Of a DNA stretch of 5,399 bases, positions 1-4,844 are shown piece after piece. The stretch lies in assembly GCA_943327965.2 (NCBI GenBank), contig CALPYQ020000141.1, positions 1 through 5,399 of the forward strand, given 5' to 3'. The DNA is from Singulisphaera sp. GP187 (lineage in GTDB: Bacteria; Pseudomonadota; Gammaproteobacteria; Burkholderiales; Burkholderiaceae_C). Under the pieces are notes generated by a model. The model was not told the origin of the DNA, made no database searches, and worked only from the letters and a program-made list of their open reading frames with translations. Both the position numbers and the translations under genes were made by a program. How positions within the stretch are numbered: position 1 is the first letter of the stretch; each line of letters begins with the position of its first letter.

Positions 1-115
1 AATCGGCAATGTGCAGCTCAGTAACTTTTTTGCCGTTGAGTTCACCTTTTTTCAGAATTTCGCGGGCCAGGCGAGCGCCCAAAAATCCTGCGCCACCGGT
101 AACAAGTAATTTCAT
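1..115 (-). CDS. NAD-dependent epimerase/dehydrogenase, DenD-like (N-terminal fragment)
   Basis: Only the first 38 codons are inside the window; the gene continues past the left edge. The ATG is at 115 and the peptide opens MKLLVTGGAGFLGARLAR. The TGGAGFLG segment, with glycines 7, 10 and 13, is the dinucleotide-binding loop of extended short-chain dehydrogenases. Asp38, at the end of the second strand (HIAD), is the acidic residue that usually selects NAD over NADP. The spacing and the GELNGK insert before that strand recall the D-erythronate dehydrogenase (DenD) group, which oxidises C4 sugar acids at C2; this is recall of a family pattern, not an alignment. It lies 25 nt downstream of the sugar-acid dehydratase on the same strand, so the two are probably co-transcribed, which fits a role in carbohydrate-acid breakdown. 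A purine-rich AGAAAG precedes the start. Membership in the extended SDR family is near certain, but the DenD assignment is moderate because the catalytic YxxxK is not visible. A nucleotide-sugar epimerase is the alternative. Confidence 0.75.
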   Translation of the reverse strand, partial: MKLLVTGGAGFLGARLAREILKKGELNGKKVTELHIAD

Positions 116-140
116 GATGAATGCTTTCTAAAAAAGGGGT

Positions 141-1877
141 TCAGTGATTGTCTTTGGGCACAAAGGCGCCGCGCTTGCCTACCAAGAAGTCGAGGTCGCA
201 ACCTTCATCGGCCTGGAGCACCGTATCGACATACAGCTTCCAGTAGCCAGACTTCAGTGGGGGCTCTGGTCGAACCCATTGGGCCAAACGCGCTTTCAAT
301 TCTTCGTCACTGATCAGCAATTGCATTCTGCGCTCTGGGACATTGAGTTCAATCATGTCGCCATTTTGAACCACGGCCAAAGGACCGCCATCAGCGGCTT
401 CAGGGGTGGTGTGCAATACCACGGTGCCATAGGCGGTACCGCTCATGCGCGCATCGCTGATGCGAACCATGTCGGTAATGCCTTTGCGCAATACTTTGGG
501 CGGCAATGGCATGTTGCCTACTTCTGCCATGCCAGGGTAGCCTTTGGGGCCGCAGTTCTTCAAAACCAGAATGCAGTTTTCATCGACATCCAAGGATTCA
601 TCGTCAATGCGTTTGTGGAAATCGTCACTGTCTTCAAACACCACAGCGCGGCCTGTGTGAACCATAAGGGCTGGTGTGGCTGCGCTTGGTTTGATGACGG
701 CCCCGCGTGGCGCCAAGTTGCCACGCAAAATGGCAATGCCCGCTTTTTCTTTGAATGGAGCTGCCAAGGTTTTGATCACGCGAGGATCGTAGTTCTCGGC
801 GTTGGCCACGTTTTCGGCAACGCTCTTGCCGCTGACAGTCAAGATGTCTTTGTGCAAGAACTGTTGAATTTCTTTCATCACGACGGGCAAGCCGCCGGCG
901 TAGCAAAAGTCTTCCATCAAGTGATCGCCAGAGGGCTGTAAATTCAAAATGTTGGGCATGTCGCTGCCCAGTCTTTCGAAATCGTCAATGGTCAGGTTGA
1001 TGTTGAGACGCCTTGCCATGGCCACCAAGTGGATGACCGCGTTGGTAGAGCCGCCAATGGCTGCCAAGGTGCAGATTGCGTTTTCAAAAGCTTCGCGTGT
1101 GAGAATTTGAGAAATTTTCACATCTTGGTGAACCATGTCCACAATGCGCCGGCCTGCTTCGCGGGCCAATACATTGCGACGGCCATCGACCGCAGGGTAA
1201 GCAGCGTTGCCTGGCAAACCAATGCCCAAGGCTTCTACCATGCTGGCCATGGTGCTGGCGGTGCCCATGGTCATGCAGTGGCCGTGGCTGCGGTGCATGC
1301 AGCTTTCAGCTTCAAAGAAGTCTTGTAGTTTGAGTGTGCCTGCGCGCACTTGCTCGCTCATGCTCCACAGGCCTGTGCCCGAGCCCAATTCTTGACCGCG
1401 CCATTTGCCATTCAGCATAGGGCCCCCCGAAACACCGATGGTGGGCAAGTCAACACTGGAGGCCCCCATCAATAAAGAAGGGGTGGTTTTGTCGCAACCC
1501 ATTAACAGCACGACGCCATCAATTGGATTGCCTCGAATGCTTTCTTCGACGTCCATGGAGGCCAAGTTGCGATACAGCATGGCGGTGGGGCGCAGCAATG
1601 TTTCGCCCAAGGACATGACAGGAAATTCAAGAGGGAAGCCACCGGCCTCGTAAACGCCAATCTTCACTTGCTCGGCCAAGGTGCGGAAGTGAGAGTTGCA
1701 TGGGGTGAGTTCGCTGAAGGTGTTGCAAATGCCAATGACGGGACGGCCATCGAATTGGTCGTGTGGCACGCCTTTGCCCTTGACCCAGCTGCGGTAGGCA
1801 AAGCCGTCACGGTCTTGGCGGCCAAACCACTTTTGGCTGCGCAGGTCTTCGGGTTTTTTCTTGGGGCTTTGTGTCAT
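141..1877 (-). CDS. IlvD/Edd family sugar-acid (aldonate) dehydratase, L-arabinonate dehydratase-like
   Basis: This 578-residue protein is full length for the IlvD/Edd family, which removes water from 2,3-dihydroxy acids to give 2-keto-3-deoxy acids in the cytoplasm. The three iron-sulfur cysteines are visible as Cys60 (SELTPCNSHF), Cys128 (LLMGCDKTTPS) and Cys201 (HRSHGHCMTMGTAST). The Mg site is represented by Glu92, Asp129, Lys130 (the lysine that is carbamylated in characterised members) and Glu452. Ser479 in RISDARMSG is the expected catalytic base. The SHGHCMTMGTAST form around the third cysteine and the overall length match the [2Fe-2S] pentonate/hexonate dehydratases, such as Rhizobium L-arabinonate dehydratase, better than the branched-chain amino-acid enzyme IlvD. 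The neighbours (a DenD-like dehydrogenase 25 nt downstream, a divergent hydroxyacid reductase and a GntR regulator) support sugar-acid catabolism. Whether the substrate is arabinonate, xylonate, gluconate, galactonate or another acid cannot be decided here. The start at 1877 has a weak upstream AAAGAAA and no good in-frame alternative. Confidence 0.93.
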   Translation of the reverse strand: MTQSPKKKPEDLRSQKWFGRQDRDGFAYRSWVKGKGVPHDQFDGRPVIGICNTFSELTPCNSHFRTLAEQVKIGVYEAGGFPLEFPVMSLGETLLRPTAMLYRNLASMDVEESIRGNPIDGVVLLMGCDKTTPSLLMGASSVDLPTIGVSGGPMLNGKWRGQELGSGTGLWSMSEQVRAGTLKLQDFFEAESCMHRSHGHCMTMGTASTMASMVEALGIGLPGNAAYPAVDGRRNVLAREAGRRIVDMVHQDVKISQILTREAFENAICTLAAIGGSTNAVIHLVAMARRLNINLTIDDFERLGSDMPNILNLQPSGDHLMEDFCYAGGLPVVMKEIQQFLHKDILTVSGKSVAENVANAENYDPRVIKTLAAPFKEKAGIAILRGNLAPRGAVIKPSAATPALMVHTGRAVVFEDSDDFHKRIDDESLDVDENCILVLKNCGPKGYPGMAEVGNMPLPPKVLRKGITDMVRISDARMSGTAYGTVVLHTTPEAADGGPLAVVQNGDMIELNVPERRMQLLISDEELKARLAQWVRPEPPLKSGYWKLYVDTVLQADEGCDLDFLVGKRGAFVPKDNH

Positions 1878-1917
1878 GAGGATTTCTTTAGAAAAGAGGG
1901 TTGGATGAACAGAAGCG

Positions 1918-1945
1918 AAAATACTATCGTATGATGATAAGGCAA
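1918..1945 (-). promoter_or_regulatory. Possible sigma-70 promoter for the dehydratase operon
   Basis: Read on the minus strand, TTGCCT (1945-1940, four of six matches to TTGACA) and TATTTT (1923-1918, four of six to TATAAT) are separated by 16 nt. A transcript would start near 1911 and leave a leader of roughly 34 nt before the ATG at 1877. Both hexamers are weak, which would suit a promoter that needs activation or is normally repressed. The GntR-like site falls between the two hexamers. Other pairings are possible in this A/T-rich stretch. Confidence 0.35.
1927..1937. promoter_or_regulatory. Candidate FadR-subfamily GntR operator
   Basis: TCGTATGATGA fits the general FadR-subfamily pattern TNGTNNNACNA with one mismatch (T for C at 1935). 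Its core ATCGTATGAT is a near-palindrome. It sits inside the proposed dehydratase promoter and just upstream of the -35 box of the proposed plus-strand promoter, where a bound regulator could affect both. The regulator at 3045-3788 belongs to the subfamily that uses such sites. A short degenerate pattern can occur by chance, so confidence is limited. Confidence 0.35.
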
Positions 1946-1974
1946 TTGAGAATTTTTGGCTTGTTTTGCATACT
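1946..1974 (+). promoter_or_regulatory. Likely sigma-70 promoter for the reductase-gntR-cupin operon
   Basis: TTGAGA (1946-1951, five of six to TTGACA) and CATACT (1969-1974, four of six to TATAAT) have the ideal 17-nt spacing. The predicted start is near 1981, giving a leader of about 70 nt before the ATG at 2053. The -10 box lies inside the 1965-1982 inverted repeat and the -35 box is part of the left arm of the outer inverted repeat, an arrangement typical of repressor-controlled promoters. Confidence 0.5.
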
Positions 1975-1982
1975 CGTGCAAA
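1965..1982. promoter_or_regulatory. Inverted repeat TTTGCA-N6-TGCAAA, candidate operator
   Basis: Two perfect 6-nt arms, TTTGCA (1965-1970) and TGCAAA (1977-1982), flank a 6-nt spacer, making an 18-bp site with twofold symmetry. It covers the proposed -10 box and transcription start of the plus-strand operon, a classic position for repression. The binding protein is unknown. The spacing is not the typical FadR-type core, so a second regulator is possible. Confidence 0.45.
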
Positions 1983-2010
1983 CCCTCAATTTCTCAAGCC
2001 CTCAATCTCT
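1983..2010. repeat. 16-bp-period direct repeat (CCCTCAATYTCT twice)
   Basis: CCCTCAATTTCT (1983-1994) is repeated as CCCTCAATCTCT (1999-2010), 11 of 12 bases identical with a start-to-start distance of 16 bp. It would lie in the early leader of the plus-strand transcript, or upstream of the dehydratase promoter at roughly -70 to -100, where an activator could bind as tandem half-sites. The role is unknown, and a simple local duplication is the alternative. Confidence 0.4.
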
Positions 2011-2052
2011 ACACTGAAGTAGTTGTCATTCTTTTAATTGGAGTCCCTCATC

Positions 2053-2997
2053 ATGACCTTGGCCAGAGCTGAAGTGGTTGTCACATCACGCATCCCACCT
2101 TTTTTGATGTCAGGTTTGCAAGAGAAATATGTTGTTCATGAGCGTGAACACATCCGCGACCCGCAAGTCTTAGGACGCGTCAAAGCCTTGGTCGGTGGGG
2201 GTGAGGCAAAAATTGATGCGGGCTATATGGCGCTATTTCCAGCGCTACAAATGATTTCTATTTGCGGTGTGGGTTATGACGGCATTGATGTTGCAGCCGC
2301 CAAAAAACGCGGCATCATGGTCACGCACACCCCCGATGTGCTCAACGACGACGTGGCTGACCTGGCTCTAGGATTGTTGCTGGCCGTTGCCCGAAAAATT
2401 CCTGCAGCCGACCGATTTACGCGCAATGCAGATTGGTTAGATGGCCCCTTTCAGCTTACCCGTAAATTAACGGGCGCGAAGTTGGGCATGGTGGGCATGG
2501 GCCGCATTGGCCAAGCCATTGCCAAGCGCGCATCAGCCTTTGACATGGACATTGCGTACACCTCTCGCAATCCTCGTTCGGATGTCAACTATCGCTACGT
2601 TGCCACGCCTACAGCCTTGGCTGCTGAAGTTGATTTCTTGGTCATCATCACGCCCGGTGGCGCAGGGACCAAAAACCTCATCAATGCCGAAGTACTGAAA
2701 GCGCTTGGACCCCAAGGATTTTTGGTCAATGTGGCAAGGGGCTCTGTGGTCGATCAAGCAGCACTGATTGAAGCGCTTCAAAAGAAAATGATTGCCGGTG
2801 CTGGCTTGGATGTGTTTGTGGACGAGCCCAATGTGCCAGCAGAATTGCGCAAACTAGACAACGTGGTGCTGACGCCGCACATTGCCAGTGGCACGGTTGA
2901 AACGCGCAAAGCAATGTCTGCGCTTGCATTGGCCAATCTGGATGCCTTTACTGGCGGCCAGCCAGTTCTGACGCCAGTTCCCGAGTGCCGTGCTTAA
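2053..2997 (+). CDS. D-isomer-specific 2-hydroxyacid dehydrogenase, hydroxypyruvate/glyoxylate reductase-like
   Basis: This 314-residue cytoplasmic enzyme has the usual family length. It should interconvert 2-keto and D-2-hydroxy acids, most likely reducing hydroxypyruvate or glyoxylate. The NAD(P) loop is GMGRIG at residues 148-153. The catalytic triad is Arg229 (VNVARGS), Glu258 (GLDVFVDEP) and His276 (LTPHIASGT). After the second Rossmann strand the sequence reads TSRNPR (170-175) where NAD-specific members carry an acidic residue, suggesting NADPH preference. The NYRY stretch after it and the C-terminal SGTVETRKAMSAL resemble plant-type HPR2/hydroxyphenylpyruvate reductases. I chose ATG 2053 because GGAG (2040-2043) lies 9 nt upstream; a longer reading from TTG 2038 would run through that ribosome site. 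It leads a three-gene operon (47 nt to the regulator) and is divergent from the dehydratase. The family is certain; the substrate is inferred. Confidence 0.93.
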   Translation: MTLARAEVVVTSRIPPFLMSGLQEKYVVHEREHIRDPQVLGRVKALVGGGEAKIDAGYMALFPALQMISICGVGYDGIDVAAAKKRGIMVTHTPDVLNDDVADLALGLLLAVARKIPAADRFTRNADWLDGPFQLTRKLTGAKLGMVGMGRIGQAIAKRASAFDMDIAYTSRNPRSDVNYRYVATPTALAAEVDFLVIITPGGAGTKNLINAEVLKALGPQGFLVNVARGSVVDQAALIEALQKKMIAGAGLDVFVDEPNVPAELRKLDNVVLTPHIASGTVETRKAMSALALANLDAFTGGQPVLTPVPECRA

Positions 2998-3044
2998 AGT
3001 GGCTTTGTTGAGTGATTTAAAACGCACAGCTAGACATTGATGGC

Positions 3045-3788
3045 ATGATCAAAAACGTTCACGGCAATACCGTTGATTTTTTGGGTGCAGCCATCATTGC
3101 GGGGCAGTATCCCGTGGGTGCCAGTTTGCCCCCTGAGCCCATCTTGTGTGAACAGTTGGGTGTGAGTCGCACAGTCATTCGGGAGTCCGTTAAATCATTG
3201 GTGGCCAAGGGGCTCATTTTTACGGGGCCTAAGGTGGGTACGCGGGTGTTGCCAGAGGAGCAATGGAACTGGTTTGATCCAGACGTCATTGCCTGGCAAG
3301 CCCAAGCCGGCTTAACACCAGAATTTCTAAGAGATCTTCAAGCCTTGCGTCAAGTTGTTGAACCTGCTGCTGTTCGTTTGGCAGCTGTCCGTGCAACAGA
3401 AGCTGACATTCAAGCCTTGACTGCCGCATACCTTGGCATGAAAAAAGCCATCGAAGAAGGTGGCGACTATGTGACGCACGATATGCACTTTCACACGGGC
3501 ATGTTGGCGGCTTCTCATAACCGCATGATGGTTCACATGAGCAAAGCATTGGGTGCATTGCTTCGAACCAGTTTTGAAATTTCTACCACACGCAAAGACG
3601 CGCCAAAAGCCTCCTTGCCCTTGCACAAGGCCGTCTTGGACGCAGTGGTAGCGAAGAACCCAGACAAGGCTGAAAAAGCCATTCGTGTACTCATTGAAGG
3701 TGCACACCAAGACATGGAGCACGTCCTCAGCTCGCGTCGAAAATTACCTACCTTGGCAGGCCCTGCCAAGTTCATCAAAGCACCTTAA
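3045..3788 (+). CDS. GntR-family (FadR subfamily) transcriptional regulator with FCD domain
   Basis: This 247-residue protein has the two-domain layout of FadR-type regulators. An N-terminal winged helix (about residues 5-70) carries the recognition-helix signature LGVSRTVIRESVKSL (38-52) and the wing GPKVGTRV (61-68). The all-helical FCD ligand domain spans about residues 92-230. In the FCD part Asp146 and His150 (HDMHFH) and His194 (LPLHKAV) match metal ligands seen in characterised members. The fourth histidine, expected about 22 residues after His194, is Leu216 here, and the nearest histidine is His221. Members of this subfamily typically respond to small carboxylates such as sugar acids or lactate, fitting its place between a hydroxyacid reductase and a cupin. 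It probably controls this operon and the divergent dehydratase, perhaps through 1927-1937. No strong Shine-Dalgarno precedes ATG 3045; an in-frame stop at 3018-3020 limits any extension. The effector is unknown. Confidence 0.92.
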   Translation: MIKNVHGNTVDFLGAAIIAGQYPVGASLPPEPILCEQLGVSRTVIRESVKSLVAKGLIFTGPKVGTRVLPEEQWNWFDPDVIAWQAQAGLTPEFLRDLQALRQVVEPAAVRLAAVRATEADIQALTAAYLGMKKAIEEGGDYVTHDMHFHTGMLAASHNRMMVHMSKALGALLRTSFEISTTRKDAPKASLPLHKAVLDAVVAKNPDKAEKAIRVLIEGAHQDMEHVLSSRRKLPTLAGPAKFIKAP

Positions 3789-3814
3789 GTTTTTAAATCA
3801 CTTAGAAAACTAAT

Positions 3815-4198
3815 ATGACTGAATTTACCAAAGTAGTGTTGTTTACCGATACAGATGGCAAAGCCAAATTCAAAGAAGAAACCATACCGATGAATGAGGG
3901 CAATCCTCAAAGCCAACTCACAGAAGTGTTTTCAGCGGAGGGCTACCAATTGCGCCATAGCCCTGTGGGCTTTCGAAGCCAATTTCACGTCACAGGCAAG
4001 CCTCAGTGGGTCTTTATCTTGTCAGGTCAAATGGAAATTGGTTTGCAAGATGGCTCATCACGTGTGTTCTCTGCAGGCCAGCATTTTTACTCTGCTGATA
4101 CCCTGCCAGAGGGCGCTACTTTTGATGCTGCTGTGCATGGGCACTGGAGCCGGCAGGTGGGCGATGAGCCATTGCGAACGCTGTTTTTGAAGGATTGA
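3815..4198 (+). CDS. Small single-domain cupin protein
   Basis: The 127-residue product is one cupin barrel with no signal peptide or membrane segment, so it should be cytoplasmic. The first cupin motif is recognisable from GFRSQFHVTGKPQWVFILSG (52-71), with His58, Gln64 and the LSGQMEI turn; the DG before a new strand (79-80) and SAGQHF (86-91) form the middle. The second motif is ADTLPEG (94-100) followed by VHGHW, with His108 and His110 as possible ligands. It resembles a widespread uncharacterised family with a WHxAPRRQ-like first motif, but the aromatic before the histidine is Phe and the second motif is lengthened. It follows the regulator by 26 nt and ends the operon, so a role in the same sugar-acid pathway (ligand binding, isomerisation or lactone handling) is possible but unproven. 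The ribosome site is weak. The fold is confident, the function unknown. Confidence 0.85.
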   Translation: MTEFTKVVLFTDTDGKAKFKEETIPMNEGNPQSQLTEVFSAEGYQLRHSPVGFRSQFHVTGKPQWVFILSGQMEIGLQDGSSRVFSAGQHFYSADTLPEGATFDAAVHGHWSRQVGDEPLRTLFLKD

Positions 4199-4216
4199 TT
4201 TTTCAAAAAAGCAATC
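4184..4216. terminator. Possible weak bidirectional terminator between convergent operons
   Basis: TTTTTGAA (4184-4191) and TTCAAAAA (4202-4209) can pair as an 8-bp A/T-rich stem with a 10-nt loop. An alternative pairing is GATTG (4193-4197) with CAATC (4212-4216), flanking a T-run and an A-run. The structure overlaps the cupin stop codon and lies in the 25-nt gap between two convergent genes, where a shared terminator is expected. The stem is poor in G/C and no clean U-tract follows, so this is tentative. Confidence 0.3.
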
Positions 4217-4223
4217 GCAAATT

Positions 4224-4835
4224 TCATGTGGGTCGAAATATTTTCAGAAGCTGCTCTGGCCCAATGCTGAAGTAATCTGCGGGCCCGCCACCACGAACCA
4301 CATGCTGCGCGTTGGCCGTGTCGTAAATGCCGGCGTTAATGAGGCGTTCTTCAATGTGAATGCCAATGACTTCGCCAAATACCATCCAAGTTTCAATCGA
4401 TTCGCCTTGCAAATTGTTGAGTTGGATGATTTGCGTGCAACGGCACTCAAAGCTCACAGGGCTTTGGGCCACTCTGGGCACTTTGACCAACCGAGAGGGT
4501 GCTGTTGTGAGGCCTGCAATTTCAAACTCATTCACTTCAGGTGCCACTGCTCTGCAAGTTTCATTCATGGCCTCAAGCTGTGGCTGCGTGACCAAATTCC
4601 AAACAAACTCGCCAGTGGCTTGAATGTTGTTGAGCGAATCTTTTCTACCAATACTAGAAAACCCAATGATGGGGGGGACATAGTTGAAGGCGTTGAAAAA
4701 GCTGTAGGGCGCTAAATTCAAAATGCCATCCGCACTTTGCGATGAAATCCAACCAATGGGTCTTGGGCCAACGATCGAATTGAACGGGTCATGCTTGAAG
4801 GGATGGCCTAGGCGGGGTTCGTAAAAATGTGTCAT
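4224..4835 (-). CDS. Flavin reductase family protein (DIM6/NTAB-type FMN-binding)
   Basis: This 203-residue protein has the split-barrel FMN-binding fold of the flavin-reductase-like family and near-standard length. Characteristic segments are GPRPIGWISS (23-32), LNLAPYSFFNAFNYVPP (39-55), the KDSLNNIQATGEFVWNL block (65-81), EFEIAGLT (103-110), the PRVAQSPVSFEC stretch (120-131) and a C-terminal GGGPADYFSI (182-191). Such proteins bind FMN and reduce flavins with NAD(P)H or act on small substrates; the particular reaction is not readable. The start at 4835 is supported by AAGG six nucleotides upstream. That AAGG directly follows the stop codon of the photolyase gene, whose TAA ends only 9 nt before this ATG, so the two are almost surely translated from one message. 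Context suggests a flavin-related service to the photolyase or to light/oxidative-stress physiology, but that is inference. A run of seven C on the coding strand (4677-4671) encodes the conserved PP without disturbing the frame. Confidence 0.9.
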   Translation of the reverse strand: MTHFYEPRLGHPFKHDPFNSIVGPRPIGWISSQSADGILNLAPYSFFNAFNYVPPIIGFSSIGRKDSLNNIQATGEFVWNLVTQPQLEAMNETCRAVAPEVNEFEIAGLTTAPSRLVKVPRVAQSPVSFECRCTQIIQLNNLQGESIETWMVFGEVIGIHIEERLINAGIYDTANAQHVVRGGGPADYFSIGPEQLLKIFRPT

Positions 4836-4844
4836 GTCTTACCT

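Larger units (their letters stand above)
1946..1997. repeat. Outer inverted repeat TTGAGAA...TTCTCAA
   Basis: The arms TTGAGAA (1946-1952) and TTCTCAA (1991-1997) are exact 7-nt reverse complements, 38 nt apart. Their midpoint (about 1971.5) lies within 2 nt of the midpoint of the inner TTTGCA/TGCAAA palindrome, so the two symmetries are nested. The left arm contains the proposed -35 box. It may be a paired operator or chance symmetry in A/T-rich DNA. Confidence 0.35.
1878..2052. promoter_or_regulatory. Divergent intergenic control region
   Basis: These 175 nt separate the start codons of the dehydratase (minus) and the hydroxyacid reductase (plus), so both transcription units must start here or be read through from elsewhere. 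The stretch is A/T-richer than the flanking genes and dense in symmetry: a GntR-like site, two nested inverted repeats and a direct repeat, each listed separately. The local GntR regulator, second gene of the plus-strand operon, is the obvious candidate to bind here, but this is inferred from position only. Confidence 0.8.

Noticed and set aside
634..906. A second minus-strand open frame inside the dehydratase
   Set aside because: It is out of frame with an intact conserved enzyme, arginine-rich in the manner of frame shadows, and has no family signature.
144..941. A 265-codon open frame on the plus strand
   Set aside because: It is antisense to the well-supported dehydratase, has no recognisable domain, and its histidine- and alanine-rich composition is typical of a shadow of a coding strand.
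2023..2051. TTGTCA as a -35 box for the plus-strand operon
   Set aside because: Although five of six bases match, the -10 box would fall at CCTCAT next to the start codon, placing the transcript start inside the gene.
2038..2052. Upstream TTG start adding five residues to the hydroxyacid reductase
   Set aside because: The TTG would read through the GGAG ribosome site that serves the ATG at 2053, and the extra residues are not part of the fold.
4671..4677. Run of seven G as a possible phase-variation tract
   Set aside because: Seven bases is short, it encodes the conserved VPP of the family in frame, and a housekeeping-type reductase is not a usual phase-variable gene.
4302..4715. A 137-codon plus-strand open frame
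   Set aside because: It lies wholly opposite the flavin reductase gene, whose family motifs are clear; it has no ribosome site or family resemblance.
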